Notes: generated by a model from the sequence alone, not told the origin. A DNA stretch of 64,000 nt from Cycloclasticus sp. symbiont of Poecilosclerida sp. N (GCA_002101205.1 LWTM01000072.1:32127-96126), one strand, 5' to 3'; counted from the first letter of the stretch, positions 51,156-63,342 are shown. Numbers and translations: made by a program.

Positions 51156-52355
51156 TTACAATGTTTCTAACTCAAACTCTACTAAAGGATTTGTTTCTTC
51201 TTCATAATTAACCGAAGCTAACTCAAAACCAAACAAGTTAAGAAATTCTTTTTTATAACTGGCGTAGTCCGTTAAATCGAATAGATTTTCGGTTGTGACC
51301 TTCGGCCATATATCGGCACACTTTTGTTGTATGTCGCCACGAAGTTCCCAATCGTCTAAACGCAAACGATTAGCATCGTCTAGGTTTTGCGCTGTTCCAG
51401 CATTGAATAACTGTGTTCTAAACAAGCGATTAATCTGTTCTATACAGCCTTCGTGAATGCCTTCTTCCTTCATCACCTTAAACACCATCGAAATATAAAG
51501 CGGCATCACAGGGATAGCCGAGCTAGCTTGTGTCACTACCGACTTTAATACCGCAACATTAGCGCCGCCGTTAATTTGTTTAAGCCTGCTATCAATAACG
51601 CCAGCAACTCTATCTAAATCCATTTTTGCTTTGCCTAAAGCGCCTTCCCAATAAATAGGCCACGTGATCGCTGTGCCGATATAACTATACGCTACAGATT
51701 GACAACCGTCGGCAAGCACACCCGCTTGTGAAAGCGCATCCATCCAGAGCTCCCAATCCTCTCCGCCCATCACGGTAACGGTATCTTTAATTTCTTCTTC
51801 TGTTGCAGGCTCAACTTCCGCTTCAATAATAATATCTTTGTTCGTATCAATCGCTGTTGATTTATACGTTTTACCTATCGGTTTAAGACAGGAACGAACC
51901 AAGGTATCTGTTCCAGGCACTTTACGCACTGGTGATGCCAATGAATAAATGACCAAATCCACTTGTCCTAAATCTTCTTTAATAAGGTCTATGGTTTTCT
52001 TCTTCGCTTCGTTAGAAAAGGCATCACCATTAATGTGCTTAGCATAAAGCCCTACCTTTTTCGCCTCTACATCAAATGCTGCCGTGTTGTACCAACCTGC
52101 AGAGCCAGTCTTTTTTTCTGTGCTTGGTTTTTCAAAAAATATACCTATCGTTGCTGCTCCAGAACCAAAGGCAGCCGTAATTCTAGACGCTAACCCATAA
52201 CCACTTGAGGAACCAATAATAAGAACCTTTTTAGGCCCATTATTTACTGCTCCTTGTTGTTTCGTCATCTCAATCTGTTTTTTAACGTTTTCTGCACAGC
52301 CTGCTGGATGCGCTGTTGTGCAAATAAACCCACGTGTTTTGGGTTTTATAATCAT
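51156..52355 (-). CDS. fabV: Trans-2-enoyl-CoA/ACP reductase (NADH), FabV type
   Basis: The 399-residue enoyl reductase finishes each round of fatty-acid elongation. It shows the start [19 protein letters not shown], the cofactor loop [15 protein letters not shown] and the Y-x8-K type active site around [16 protein letters not shown]. FabV proteins are intrinsically less sensitive to triclosan than FabI in other species; no FabI lies in the window. It heads the four-gene operon. Confidence 0.95.
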   Translation of the reverse strand: MIIKPKTRGFICTTAHPAGCAENVKKQIEMTKQQGAVNNGPKKVLIIGSSSGYGLASRITAAFGSGAATIGIFFEKPSTEKKTGSAGWYNTAAFDVEAKKVGLYAKHINGDAFSNEAKKKTIDLIKEDLGQVDLVIYSLASPVRKVPGTDTLVRSCLKPIGKTYKSTAIDTNKDIIIEAEVEPATEEEIKDTVTVMGGEDWELWMDALSQAGVLADGCQSVAYSYIGTAITWPIYWEGALGKAKMDLDRVAGVIDSRLKQINGGANVAVLKSVVTQASSAIPVMPLYISMVFKVMKEEGIHEGCIEQINRLFRTQLFNAGTAQNLDDANRLRLDDWELRGDIQQKCADIWPKVTTENLFDLTDYASYKKEFLNLFGFELASVNYEEETNPLVEFELETL

Positions 52356-52625
52356 AGGGTTGCCAATTGTTTTATTCTTAGAAAGGGTTCGTTATTTTAA
52401 CTGTATCTGTTCATATTTTACAGTGCTCAATTCAGCAATTTTGGGACAATATATTACATCCATCTTTAGGACTTCTAGGGATATAAATACTCCAAATAAT
52501 TTCACTGTGATGAAACAAAACGTTGTCTTACCAATAGCTTCTGAATTAATGGCCGAAGGTTCGCTTTACTCGCGTTTGATAACACTAGGAAGTTTAACAA
52601 ATAGACTCTATTTTGCTCGATGACG
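52356..52625. other. Intergenic region between zapG-like gene and fabV
   Basis: About 270 AT-rich bases. It presumably holds the fabV promoter. A plus-strand frame runs through it into fabV but overlaps the fabV coding start antisense and has no recognisable product. Nothing else is seen. Confidence 0.35.
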
Positions 52626-53084
52626 TTATTTATTCCCAGTACTTTTATTTTCTTCCGCAAGTTCAGCAGACACTTCCGCCTTACTTACTAAAGGTATTTC
52701 ATCTTCTGTTACCCCTTCAGGTTCTTTTACATCGTGATCTACTTTGTTGGTCTCACTTGCTTCAAATTTTTTAACCGGTTGAGCCGCTAATAACGCCGTT
52801 TCTTCTAAATCTGTTTGTAACGCTTTAGCTTCTTCCGAGCACAACTCACCAGCACCCGATGCAATATGCCGATAAACATCTCTGTATTGATCCGTTAAAC
52901 CTTTAAGCAACACCGCCGTATTAACAAAGTGATCATCTACTTTTTTACGGTACTTCCCATACTCCTCTTCAAGCTTCTTTCTTTTCGACGCATCATCTGT
53001 ACCTTTAAATTTAGCAAGTGCAAAAAACAAAGCGGCTCCAAAAATCAACCCAATAATAACTCCTAATATCATATCTACAGCCAT
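52626..53084 (-). CDS. ZapG/YhcB-family cell-envelope protein (DUF1043)
   Basis: The 152-residue protein has an N-terminal membrane helix (ILGVIIGLIFGAALFFALAKF), then a coiled-coil segment with the family signature DHFVNTAVLLKGLTDQYRDVYRHIASGA. In E. coli, YhcB/ZapG affects division and envelope synthesis. The C-terminus is long, acidic and low in complexity. It directly abuts the preceding membrane-protein gene. Confidence 0.88.
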   Translation of the reverse strand: MAVDMILGVIIGLIFGAALFFALAKFKGTDDASKRKKLEEEYGKYRKKVDDHFVNTAVLLKGLTDQYRDVYRHIASGAGELCSEEAKALQTDLEETALLAAQPVKKFEASETNKVDHDVKEPEGVTEDEIPLVSKAEVSAELAEENKSTGNK

Positions 53085-53621
53085 TTAACTAAACCCCTCT
53101 ACCGGCGCGCCAATTTGGCTTAAAACAGATCCTGCCACTTCTGAGACCATTACCAACACAATCATCACCGTAATGAGTTCTCCCTTAGCTCTGCTTGAGA
53201 CCTCTTTTAGAACGTAATACCAGACACAATATTGCCATATAACCGTCGCCCAAAGTGGTAATGAATATACAATCGCCATCATGACATCCTGATTCATTTC
53301 AGTTTCTCTGATCATCGTAGATAAAGGAAACTTAATCAGCTCCGTCATAAATGAAGTGACAACAATCACTAGAAAGGTGGATGGGAAATGCTCACCTTGT
53401 TTTAAGGAATTAAGCCACATGAACAACAAGGCAGCAATGGTTAATATTTTTAGGAAACTAGCAACCATCATTCTTGTTAAATCGTTCCCCGGTGACAGGC
53501 TTAACGCATAGCCTTGCACCGCTATAAAAAAAATGGAAAAAAGCAAAATAGCCCAGATAGGGCTTTTGAAATTTTGCGGCTTAGATTGAAATGACGCTAT
53601 TTGTAGTAAGTGGTTAAACAT
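53085..53621 (-). CDS. Uncharacterised five-helix membrane protein
   Basis: The 178-residue protein has about five hydrophobic helices (PIWAILLFSIFFIAVQGYAL, KILTIAALLFMWL, FLVIVVTSFMTELIKF, VYSLPLWATVIWQYCVWYYV, ITVMIVLVMVSEVAGSVL). The layout recalls Yip1-domain membrane proteins, but no motif decides. A strong AAGGAG precedes the ATG. It is coupled to the zapG-like gene, which suggests an envelope role. The 278 bases upstream (53622-53899) show no gene. Confidence 0.8.
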   Translation of the reverse strand: MFNHLLQIASFQSKPQNFKSPIWAILLFSIFFIAVQGYALSLSPGNDLTRMMVASFLKILTIAALLFMWLNSLKQGEHFPSTFLVIVVTSFMTELIKFPLSTMIRETEMNQDVMMAIVYSLPLWATVIWQYCVWYYVLKEVSSRAKGELITVMIVLVMVSEVAGSVLSQIGAPVEGFS

Positions 53622-53899
53622 GCTGTCGGTTCTCCTTTAGTGTGTTTATTCTATCTCACAGAACAATGAAGGTTCTGCCAAAATACAATCGTTTTATTAT
53701 TACCACCCCATTGACCATAAGAGGTACAACATAGTTCACACCCTTGTTTCAAAACGGTTTTTTTTTGCCCCATGCCCTTGTCATTCTTGGCTAAGGCGCA
53801 TCTATCCAACGTGGTCTCGCGGCGTTATTGCGGGGGCGACTTCAGCCTAACGCCTTATAAATATTGAGCTGAGAATGGACATATAATCTATATCAAGTA

Positions 53900-54190
53900 T
53901 TACTTCGCTTCTTTAATCCAACCTTGTAATGCAGCAATAATTCCTTCAGCTTGTGCCGCACTAGAAATATTGAATTTTGACTTTTGCTGATATTCACCAT
54001 TACGCTTTTGGTAGCGGCGAATCGTATATTTGTCCGGTCCGTACTCTTCTTTTGTACGGTTCCAATCCTGATGTTTGTAGATAATCGTTGCCCAAGCGCC
54101 TTTAGATAACACGACCTTATCTAATTCTTTTACTGTTTCAATACCCGCGTCTGTGTAACTAACGGTTAATTCTTCTACTGTTTGTGCCAT
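53900..54190 (-). CDS. Conserved small hypothetical protein
   Basis: The 96-residue protein begins MAQTVEELTVSYTDAGIE at the ATG at 54190, with AGGA seven bases upstream; a longer upstream start was not preferred. It contains KGAWATIIYKHQDWNRTKEE and DKYTIRRYQKRNGEYQQKSK and looks like a compact soluble protein. It has no recognised domain. It lies alone between sbcB and the membrane-protein gene. Confidence 0.75.
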   Translation of the reverse strand: MAQTVEELTVSYTDAGIETVKELDKVVLSKGAWATIIYKHQDWNRTKEEYGPDKYTIRRYQKRNGEYQQKSKFNISSAAQAEGIIAALQGWIKEAK

Positions 54191-54300
54191 CTGTATTCCT
54201 GTTTGATTTTTATAGTTTAAATAATTTGTTCGCATTCTATCAATATTTCAGATCAATCATTTACTTTGCAGGCTCTTTCTACTCGCGCTGGCTTTGCAAT

Positions 54301-55752
54301 TTATTGACGCGTCAAGTCTAAACCACCTGCTATTTCTTCACCGTAACTAATGAGATTTTCCAATAATATTTTCTGCTCTTTAGACCACCCTTTTCGCGCA
54401 ATTAATTCATTTAACCTTTCAAAGTAACTCGTTAACGTTAAACGTCCATCACTTTTATTTTCGGTTAAACACGTTTTTCGATAAGCAGCCCTTTTCAAAA
54501 CGTCTGCTTGGTTTAAACTTTGCGGGTAATTTCTTGCTCTATATCTAAACAGCATTTCTTCCAAGCGCTCGTCCTCAAAGGCTAAATCTAGTGAGGCTAA
54601 ATATTCTTTTTCGCAACTTCTTATTTGCGCCATGTTTCTTGAGTCTAAATGACTAAAAAAACCTCCACTGTATAACATAAGATCTGGATCTGTCACTTCT
54701 TCAAATTTATTAATGGTAAATACTTCCGCTATTTTATCGGCGATATCTGCATTAACAATGGTTTGTCTATTTGCTTCGCATTTTTCCGAATTAATATTTA
54801 ATTTCTGCTTAATCTCATTCGTTAGTGTTGTTAGTGGCGCCAACATAGGTGATTTATTAATATGCACTACCTTCAGCGGGGGCCTCAGGTCCCCTTCAGC
54901 CAAGTCTTCAGCTGCAATATGTAAACGCTGATGAATTTCTTCGGCTGACAAACTTATCAACGGTTGCGGGTCTGCTGTTAAATCAAACACCACAACACCG
55001 TTCTTATTCACTGGATGCGCCACGATAGGCATGACAATGCCCAAACAGTCTTTGCTTGCCAAATATTTACTGGAAACATGCACAACTGGCGTATGGTTAA
55101 TCAAATCTAAGCTTTGTGACGCTTTATTCTTGTCACGTAGAGCCAGACCCCACGCGTATAATTTTGGCTGTTTTTCCTTGATCAACTTGGCCAAAGCGAT
55201 GGTTGCGTAAACGTCTGATAAAGCATCGTGCGCAGCCTCGTGTGAAATGCCATTGGCTTTGGTTAGTTCTTCTAATTTAAAACTTGCAGCGCCATCTTCA
55301 CGCGTTGGCCAATGGATGCCCGTTGGACGTAAGGCATGGGTTAAACGAACAACATCAATTAAATCCCAGCGTGAATTGCCGGATTTCCATTCGCGTGCGT
55401 ACGGATCAAAAAAGTTTCTGTACAATAAGTTTCGTGTGAATTCATCATCAAAACGTATGCTGTTGTAGCCCACAACACAGGTTTGCGACGTACTAAATTG
55501 TTGATGAATACGGGCGATGAAATCACATTCAAGCAGCCCTTTCTCGTTAGCTAGTTGCGGTGAAATACCTGTAATTAAACACGCCTCTGGATGAGGTAAA
55601 ACATCGTCGTGTAGCTTGCAATAAAAAACATCAGGCTCAGCCAGCTGATTAAAATTCACATCCGTTCGAATGCCCGCAAACTGAACAACCCGATCGCGTG
55701 CTGGATCAACGCCTGTTGTTTCGTAATCGTACCAATAAAATGTATCAGCCAA
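54301..55752 (-). CDS. sbcB: Exodeoxyribonuclease I
   Basis: The 483-residue 3'-5' single-strand exonuclease acts in mismatch repair and recombination. It shows ExoI YWYDYETTGVDPARDRVVQF (catalytic Asp/Glu), NSIRFDDEFTRNLLYRNFFD and the third exonuclease motif HEAAHDALSDVYATIALAK. Length agrees with the family. It is 3 bases downstream of the CBS-domain gene. Confidence 0.95.
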   Translation of the reverse strand: MADTFYWYDYETTGVDPARDRVVQFAGIRTDVNFNQLAEPDVFYCKLHDDVLPHPEACLITGISPQLANEKGLLECDFIARIHQQFSTSQTCVVGYNSIRFDDEFTRNLLYRNFFDPYAREWKSGNSRWDLIDVVRLTHALRPTGIHWPTREDGAASFKLEELTKANGISHEAAHDALSDVYATIALAKLIKEKQPKLYAWGLALRDKNKASQSLDLINHTPVVHVSSKYLASKDCLGIVMPIVAHPVNKNGVVVFDLTADPQPLISLSAEEIHQRLHIAAEDLAEGDLRPPLKVVHINKSPMLAPLTTLTNEIKQKLNINSEKCEANRQTIVNADIADKIAEVFTINKFEEVTDPDLMLYSGGFFSHLDSRNMAQIRSCEKEYLASLDLAFEDERLEEMLFRYRARNYPQSLNQADVLKRAAYRKTCLTENKSDGRLTLTSYFERLNELIARKGWSKEQKILLENLISYGEEIAGGLDLTRQ

Positions 55753-55755
55753 GGG

Positions 55756-56157
55756 TCACCAAAGCTTATCCAATGCTCTTAATACATCACTTCGACTAAT
55801 TTGACCAACTAAATCACCCTCTTCATTAATCACCGGGTAACGCTTATAAGTTGACTTTAAGAACTTCTCAGCCAAATCAACAACGCTTGCCGTATCAGGC
55901 ACTGTTTCAACATTTTGCGTCATATATTCCGATACGACACCGCCCACCCAGTCTTCATAGTAGGTTGATTGTAAGGCCACCTTAAGGCAGTCTTTTTCTG
56001 ACAACATGCCCGCCAAGCTCCCTCTTTCGTCAACAACAGGCGCACCAGAAATTTTATGCGTATTCAAAAACTTAATCGCTTCACAAATTTCCATCTCTGG
56101 CGTGAACGTCGTTAAATTTGTTGCCATGTAATCTTTTATTAGTACTGACTTAAGCAC
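55756..56157 (-). CDS. CBS-pair domain protein
   Basis: The 133-residue protein consists only of two CBS motifs (KDYMATNLTTFTPEMEICEA with HKISGAPVVDERGSLAGMLS, then EYMTQNVETVPDTASVVDL with RYPVINEEGDLVGQISRSDV). Such proteins bind adenine nucleotides and regulate partners; the partner is unknown. It sits between nqrM and sbcB and could be transcribed with either. Confidence 0.9.
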   Translation of the reverse strand: MLKSVLIKDYMATNLTTFTPEMEICEAIKFLNTHKISGAPVVDERGSLAGMLSEKDCLKVALQSTYYEDWVGGVVSEYMTQNVETVPDTASVVDLAEKFLKSTYKRYPVINEEGDLVGQISRSDVLRALDKLW

Positions 56158-56196
56158 ACTTTCCCCTATATTAAATTTGCCTTTATTTAGAGGTGA

Positions 56197-56388
56197 TCAA
56201 GAAGCCTCGTTTAGAACAGCTTTCTTCTCACATTTTTTATTACATAATAAACATTCGCCTTCTAGGCCATCTACATTATTCAAGCCACCGCAACTGCCTT
56301 TTATTTTTCTATTGCTAAAGATAACACCTACAGCCATGACTGCAACGAATAGTACAAATGTTATGAAGGTTACTAAAAATATCGTCAT
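56197..56388 (-). CDS. nqrM: Na+-translocating NADH:quinone reductase maturation protein NqrM
   Basis: The 63-residue protein has one membrane helix (IFLVTFITFVLFVAVMAVGVIF) and a four-Cys tail (GSCGGLNN ... GECLLCNKKCEKK), the DUF539/NqrM pattern. NqrM is needed to assemble the iron centre between NqrD and NqrE. Its start overlaps the apbE end by 4 bases, so it belongs to the nqr operon. Confidence 0.94.
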   Translation of the reverse strand: MTIFLVTFITFVLFVAVMAVGVIFSNRKIKGSCGGLNNVDGLEGECLLCNKKCEKKAVLNEAS

Positions 56389-57437
56389 CTCTTATGTTCC
56401 TCAATTACTGCTTTAAAAGCAGGTGTTACCAGTGCTTTGGTTGCCTCACCTTCTTTCAAAAGGAATAAAGCGGCTAAGTTATTTTCCTTAGCTAAATCGT
56501 ACCCCTTTTTGCCGCCTAACACCATAAAAGCCGTTGCCCATGCATCTGCTGTCGCACTGCTTTGAGATAACACCGTCACGGATGCTAAATTATGTTGTAC
56601 CGGCTGCCCCGTTGTAGGATTAATGGTATGCGAAAACTTAATGCCATCTTTTTCAAAAAAATTCCTGTAATCACCTGATGTAGCAATCGCTATATCACTC
56701 ACATTTAAAACCTTATAAATCGACTTTCCTGCTGAATCTGGATTTTCCACAGCAATTCGCCATTTATCGCCTTGCGGATTGAGCCCTCTAACGCGTATTT
56801 CCCCGCCAATTTCAACCATATAGTTTAGATGGTTATTCGTCTCTAACAGTTCAGCGACTTTATCAACCCCATAACCTTTTGCTATTGATGAAAAATCCAA
56901 ATACACAGATGGGTTCAACTTCTTGATAGAACCCTGCCTGGAATCAACAAGAATTTTTTCATAACCAACATTATTTAATGCCTGATTGATTTGTTCAGAC
57001 TTCGGCACGTCATCTTCTTTAAAGTCTGGGCCAAAACCCCATAAGTTCACTAATGGCGCTACCGTTATGTCATATGCCCCTTGAGTCAACTCACTAATAT
57101 GAAGCGCTTCTGATAGCAGTTCAATAAACTCTTGTGACCTTATTTGCGCCTGCTGTTGTGTGTGCTTATTCAGCTGCGACACTTCAGATGATGCAATGTA
57201 CGTTGAAAAGGATTGGTTAACTGCTACTAACAATGAGTCAATACTCTTGTGTAGCCCTCCTTGATCAATTTCAGCAAGATCACTGGAAATCGTGATGTGA
57301 TAAGTCGTCCCCATCGTTTGTCCTTTAAACGATGTAGACAACGATTGTGGCGACTCGCAGCCCGCAACGAGAACGGCAAGCATGAATAAACTCGTTAAAA
57401 ACATAATGTTTTTAACGAGTCGCTTAAGTAAATTCAA
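56385..57437 (-). CDS. apbE: FAD:protein FMN transferase (ApbE)
   Basis: The 350-residue lipoprotein (signal ending in the lipobox VAGC) attaches FMN covalently to threonines of NqrB and NqrC. It shows GQTMGTTYHITI, DFSSIAKGYGVDKVAELL, GGEIRVRGLNPQG and SHTINPTTGQPVQHNLASVT with the Mg/FAD residues ADAWATAFMVLG. It directly follows nqrF and precedes nqrM. Confidence 0.96.
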   Translation of the reverse strand: MNLLKRLVKNIMFLTSLFMLAVLVAGCESPQSLSTSFKGQTMGTTYHITISSDLAEIDQGGLHKSIDSLLVAVNQSFSTYIASSEVSQLNKHTQQQAQIRSQEFIELLSEALHISELTQGAYDITVAPLVNLWGFGPDFKEDDVPKSEQINQALNNVGYEKILVDSRQGSIKKLNPSVYLDFSSIAKGYGVDKVAELLETNNHLNYMVEIGGEIRVRGLNPQGDKWRIAVENPDSAGKSIYKVLNVSDIAIATSGDYRNFFEKDGIKFSHTINPTTGQPVQHNLASVTVLSQSSATADAWATAFMVLGGKKGYDLAKENNLAALFLLKEGEATKALVTPAFKAVIEEHKR

Positions 57438-58661
57438 TTAACCACCAAAGTCATCAAGCATGATGTTTTCATCTTCAACACCTAGATCTTGAAGCATTTT
57501 AATAACCGCCGAGTTCATCATTGGCGGTCCACACATGTAGAACTCACAATCTTCTGGTGCAGGATGATCTTTTAATCCTTGCTCTAAGATAACCTCATGG
57601 ATAAAGCCCGTTAAACCATCCCAATTATCTTCTGGTTGTGGATCAGAGAGTGCCACGTGCCATTTAAAATTATCGTTCTCTTTTTGTAGCGTATCAAAAT
57701 CCTCTACATAGAACATTTCTTTCAAACTTCTCGCGCCATACCAAAAGGTAATCTTACGGTCTGTTTTGATTCTGCGTAACTGGTCAAAGATGTGCGAACG
57801 CATCGGAGCCATACCAGCACCACCACCAATAAACACCATTTCTGCCTTGGTTTCTTTAGCAAAGAATTCACCGTATGGCCCAGAAATGGTCACTTCATCA
57901 CCTGCCTTTAAGTTAAAGATATACGATGACATCTTGCCTGGAGGAATGTCGTCGGAACCACCTGGAGGAGGCGAAGCAATACGGACATTCAGCATGATAA
58001 TACCCTCTTCTTCAGGGTAACTAGCCATGGAATAAGCACGTAACACATCTTCTTCAACAGTAGACTTATAACGCCAAACATTGAAGTGATCCCAGTCACC
58101 GCGATACTCTTCTTCAATATCAAAGTCTTTATAGTCAACAACGTGAGGAATACATTCAATTTGGATATAACCACCTGCTCGGAAACCAACATCTTCGCCC
58201 GCTGGAAGTTCTAACACCAGCTCCTTAATAAACGTCGCGACGTTATGGTTAGACTTAACCTTGCATTGCCATTTCTTTACACCAAACACTTCTTCTGGCA
58301 CGGTTATTTTCATGTCTTGCTTAACCGTCAGTTGGCATGACAACCTTTCTCCATCTCGCTGTTGGCCTTTATTAATATGAGTGCCTTCAGTTGGCAGCAT
58401 AGCGCCGCCACCTTCTTGAACACGCACTTTACATTGGCCACACGTACCACCGCCACCGCAAGCAGAAGGAACAAACAATTGAGCATCAGCTAAAGCACCC
58501 AATAATTTACTGCCTACCGCCGCTTCCAATTCTTTTTCGCCATTAATTAAGACTTTTACATTACCTTGCGCAACTAATCTGGACTTCGCCGCCAAAATAA
58601 TAATGACAAGTATCAGCACAATCCCTGTAAAAAAAGAAATACCTAGTCCAATTTCTAACAC
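57438..58661 (-). CDS. nqrF: Na+-NADH:quinone reductase subunit F
   Basis: The 407-residue NADH-oxidising subunit has an N-terminal membrane helix ([20 protein letters not shown]), a [2Fe-2S] ferredoxin domain ([17 protein letters not shown], fourth Cys in RLSCQLTV), then FAD ([11 protein letters not shown]) and NADH ([26 protein letters not shown]) domains. It abuts apbE with no gap and follows nqrE. Confidence 0.97.
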   Translation of the reverse strand: MLEIGLGISFFTGIVLILVIIILAAKSRLVAQGNVKVLINGEKELEAAVGSKLLGALADAQLFVPSACGGGGTCGQCKVRVQEGGGAMLPTEGTHINKGQQRDGERLSCQLTVKQDMKITVPEEVFGVKKWQCKVKSNHNVATFIKELVLELPAGEDVGFRAGGYIQIECIPHVVDYKDFDIEEEYRGDWDHFNVWRYKSTVEEDVLRAYSMASYPEEEGIIMLNVRIASPPPGGSDDIPPGKMSSYIFNLKAGDEVTISGPYGEFFAKETKAEMVFIGGGAGMAPMRSHIFDQLRRIKTDRKITFWYGARSLKEMFYVEDFDTLQKENDNFKWHVALSDPQPEDNWDGLTGFIHEVILEQGLKDHPAPEDCEFYMCGPPMMNSAVIKMLQDLGVEDENIMLDDFGG

Positions 58662-58674
58662 ATTGACTCCCTAT

Positions 58675-59283
58675 TTACAGTTGAATGCCAGAAAAGGCCA
58701 TGAAAGCCATCGCCATAAGACCCGCCGTAATAAATGTAATACCAAGTCCTTGCAAACCATCGGGTACATCGGCGTATTTTAGCTTCTCTCTAATGCCAGC
58801 AATGGCGGCTATAGCAAGCGCCCAACCTAAGCCACTGCCAAAGCCAAATACCACGCTTTCACCTAGATCATAGTCACGCTCAACCATGAATAAAGAACCA
58901 CCGAGTATCGCGCAGTTCACTGTAATCAGGGGTAAAAACACGCCTAATGCGTTATATAGCACAGGTGCAAACTTATCTAACGCCATCTCAAGAATTTGTA
59001 CACTGGCCGCAATCACACCGATGTAAACAATTAGGCCTAAAAAGTTCAAGTCAACTTCTGGCAAACCAGCCCAAGCTAAGGCACCTTCTTTTAACAAACC
59101 GTGATACAAAATATTGTTGATCGGCATGGTCAGCGTTTGCACCACAATAACCGCTACACCTAAACCGATGGCTGTTGACACTTTCTTAGATACCGCCAAG
59201 AAAGTACACATACCAAGAAAGAAAGCTAATGCGAGGTTTTCAACAAAAATCGCGCGTATAAACAAACTGATATACGCTTCCAT
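58675..59283 (-). CDS. nqrE: Na+-NADH:quinone reductase subunit E
   Basis: The 202-residue integral membrane subunit has six helices and the buried cysteines of the NqrD/E iron centre ([17 protein letters not shown] and [17 protein letters not shown]). It begins [19 protein letters not shown]. Its start touches the nqrD stop. Confidence 0.97.
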   Translation of the reverse strand: MEAYISLFIRAIFVENLALAFFLGMCTFLAVSKKVSTAIGLGVAVIVVQTLTMPINNILYHGLLKEGALAWAGLPEVDLNFLGLIVYIGVIAASVQILEMALDKFAPVLYNALGVFLPLITVNCAILGGSLFMVERDYDLGESVVFGFGSGLGWALAIAAIAGIREKLKYADVPDGLQGLGITFITAGLMAMAFMAFSGIQL

Positions 59284-59945
59284 TACGCAATCTCCGTTCC
59301 GTTAACTTCTTTAATTTTAAAATCTGGTTCTTCTACCTGCGCAGGGCGCATCGCACGAATCCCCCAAATCATTAAACCAATAATAAAGAAGGCACTCGGC
59401 GGCAATAGCATCAAACCATTCGGCACGTACCAACCGCCGTCATTAACGATTGAGAGCATTTCAACACCGAATAATTTTCCTGAGCCGAATAGCTCTCTAA
59501 AAGTGCCGACAAATATCAACACAAGCGAATAGCCTAAACCATTGCCAATACCATCAATAAAACTAGGTCCTGGTGGATTTTTCATCGCAAAAGCTTCTGC
59601 ACGACCCATCACAATACAGTTAGTAATAATCAAACCCACGAATACTGATAACTGCTTACTCAAATCATAAACATAAGCTTTTAAAACCTGATCCACCACA
59701 ATAACTAACGATGCAATAATCGTCATTTGCACGATGATTCTAATCGCACTCGGTACGTGATTACGTATCAAGCTGATTGAAAGATTAGAACAAGCTGTTA
59801 CTGCAGTAAGCGCGAGACTCATCACAAGCGCCGTGCCCAAATTTGTTGTCACCGCCAACGCAGAGCAAATACCCAATACTTGCAGTCCAATCGGGTTATT
59901 ATCAATTAACGGATCTAATAAAATTTCTTTCGATTTATTACTCAT
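59283..59945 (-). CDS. nqrD: Na+-NADH:quinone reductase subunit D
   Basis: The 220-residue integral membrane subunit, homologous to NqrE, carries [20 protein letters not shown] and [19 protein letters not shown], each with a cysteine for the shared iron site. It shows the NqrD-typical [18 protein letters not shown] segment ([16 protein letters not shown]). Confidence 0.97.
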   Translation of the reverse strand: MSNKSKEILLDPLIDNNPIGLQVLGICSALAVTTNLGTALVMSLALTAVTACSNLSISLIRNHVPSAIRIIVQMTIIASLVIVVDQVLKAYVYDLSKQLSVFVGLIITNCIVMGRAEAFAMKNPPGPSFIDGIGNGLGYSLVLIFVGTFRELFGSGKLFGVEMLSIVNDGGWYVPNGLMLLPPSAFFIIGLMIWGIRAMRPAQVEEPDFKIKEVNGTEIA

Positions 59946-59946
59946 C

Positions 59947-60777
59947 TTAAACTCCGTTTGCTTGAACTTTATTCAAGTATTTTTGGTAGCCCTCTTTACC
60001 CATCCAATACTTCAACATATTGCCTACGCCACGACTAGTTAATGTTGCACCTGCCAAGCCATCTACTTTAAACTCGTTGCCTGATGAACCTGGTACTACC
60101 GCGCCCTTCACTACATCAATAGCAACACGGCCATCGGCTGCATATACCTTCTTACCAGACCAAATACTTTTCCATTTAGGGTTATCCACTTCCCCACCAA
60201 GGCCCGGTGTTTCAGCGTGCTCGTAAAAACTTAAACCAACGATTGTTTGTCCATCATTCTCAACCGCGAGAAATCCGTATAGCGTAGACCACAAGCCATA
60301 CCCATTGACAGGAAGAATAAGTTGTTTAACTGTATCACCTTCTTTTACTTGATAAACAGGCATCACTTTAGGTCGCATTCTGATGTTCGCTAAATCGTCT
60401 TTTTTTGCAATTTGCACGTTGAATGCAGGATCTTTAGCCGCTTTTCTATCATCGTATGAATTCGCATCATATTCGCTTGTATATTCACCTGTCTCAAGGT
60501 CAATCAACTTAATTTCAATCTTTGAAAAAGCCGCTTCAATATCATCACCCTCTTGATACAAACCGGCAACCTGAAGAATATTTTTCTTCTTATCCAGTTC
60601 TTTATTTAAAACTTGTAAGGGCTTCAATGAAACAGCCGCCACAGAAACAAATACAGCACAAACCAAACAAACTAACGTGGCCATAATGAATGTTTTGGCT
60701 GTACTGTCGTTTGAAAGGGCAAGGAAATTCAATGAACTTGCTTGTTTTCTTGTTTTCTTGGTTTTCTTGGTTTTCAT
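59947..60777 (-). CDS. nqrC: Na+-NADH:quinone reductase subunit C
   Basis: The 276-residue subunit has one membrane helix ([21 protein letters not shown]) and a periplasmic flavodomain. The FMN-attachment motif is [12 protein letters not shown], with the acceptor Thr about residue 245; the usual SGAT reads AGAT here. The first 12 residues ([10 protein letters not shown]) come from short tandem DNA repeats. Its start overlaps the nqrB stop by one base. Confidence 0.96.
   Translation of the reverse strand: MKTKKTKKTRKQASSLNFLALSNDSTAKTFIMATLVCLVCAVFVSVAAVSLKPLQVLNKELDKKKNILQVAGLYQEGDDIEAAFSKIEIKLIDLETGEYTSEYDANSYDDRKAAKDPAFNVQIAKKDDLANIRMRPKVMPVYQVKEGDTVKQLILPVNGYGLWSTLYGFLAVENDGQTIVGLSFYEHAETPGLGGEVDNPKWKSIWSGKKVYAADGRVAIDVVKGAVVPGSSGNEFKVDGLAGATLTSRGVGNMLKYWMGKEGYQKYLNKVQANGV
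60741..60774 (-). repeat. Short tandem repeat at the 5' end of nqrC
   Basis: On the minus strand two AAAACCAAG units are followed by two AAAACAAG units within the first 12 codons of nqrC. Loss or gain of an 8-base unit would shift the frame. Confidence 0.6.
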
Positions 60778-61981
60778 TAGGCATCTCTTTTCTCCCTTCT
60801 TTTAATGTTCGACTGAACAACGAAGTAATCAATTAGTGGCGCAAACATGTTGGCAAACAAGATGGCTAACATCATGCCTTCTGGGAACGCCGGGTTCACA
60901 ACACGAATTAACACAACCATTAAGCCAATTAAGGCACCATAAATCCATCGACCCGTATTCGTCATCGCCGCGCTCACAGGGTCCGTCGCCATATAAATAG
61001 CGCCGAATGCAAAACCACCTAAAACCGCATGCCAATACCAAGGCATGGCAAACATTGGGTTTATTTCACTACCAATAGAATTAAGTAACGTGCTAGTAAC
61101 AACCATACCTGCTAGAACACCTAACATAATACGATAAGACGCAATTCGTGTGTACAACAAGAATGTTGCACCAATTAGGCAAGCAAGCGTTGATGTTTCA
61201 CCTATTGAACCTTGTATCGTTCCAAGGAATGCATCCATCCACGTAATGCCCGAGGCCATCACCGCATCAATGCCGCCTTCAGCAGCCAAACCTAATGCGG
61301 TTGCGCCACTAAAGCCATCAACCGCAGTCCAAATAGCATCACCCGACATCTGCGCAGGATAAGCAAAGAAGAGGAATGCACGACCCGTTAATGCAGGATT
61401 TAAGAAGTTTTTGCCGGTACCGCCAAATACTTCTTTACCAATCACAACACCAAAAGAAATGCCTAAGGCAACCTGCCAAAGTGGCGTTGTTGCTGGTAGT
61501 ATCAATGAGAACAACATGGAGGTCACAAAAAAACCTTCATTCACCTCATGCCCACGAACCACCGCAAAAATAATCTCCCAAACACCGCCAACAATCAGCG
61601 TTACTAAGTAAATCGGCACGTAATACATTGCGCCGTGCACCATGCAAGCCAGAATACTATTGGCGTCGTAACCCACTAAGTTAGTCACTAGCCCACGCCA
61701 TGTATCTAATGATGCCATGCCTAAGTCAGCCATCGCCATGTTTGCTAAATGACCCGTGTTCCACATCGCCATCATCACGCACGGTAATGCCGCAATAAAC
61801 ACATAAGTCATGATGCGTTTTAAATCAATCGCATCGCGAACGTGCGTTGTGCCTGCTGTTACATCACTGGGTGTATATAAAAAGGTATCGACCATTTCAT
61901 AAATAGCGTAATACTTTTCAAACGGCCCACCTTTTGCGAATTGCGGGTGTATTGAATCTAGGTAATTCCTTAAACGAGACA

Positions 61982-61982
<1 letters not shown>
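60777..61982 (-). CDS. nqrB: Na+-NADH:quinone reductase subunit B
   Basis: The 401-residue multi-span membrane subunit binds riboflavin and a covalent FMN. The FMN motif [10 protein letters not shown] (Thr near 225) is present, as are [20 protein letters not shown] and the [21 protein letters not shown] end. It begins [20 protein letters not shown], typical of the family, and shares one base with nqrA's stop. Confidence 0.97.
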
Positions 61983-63328
<1,346 letters not shown>

Positions 63329-63342
63329 TTAGGCTTCTTTTT

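Noticed and set aside
52318..52623. 101-codon plus-strand frame overlapping the fabV start
   Set aside because: It lies in the fabV leader and opposite its first codons, with no recognised product.
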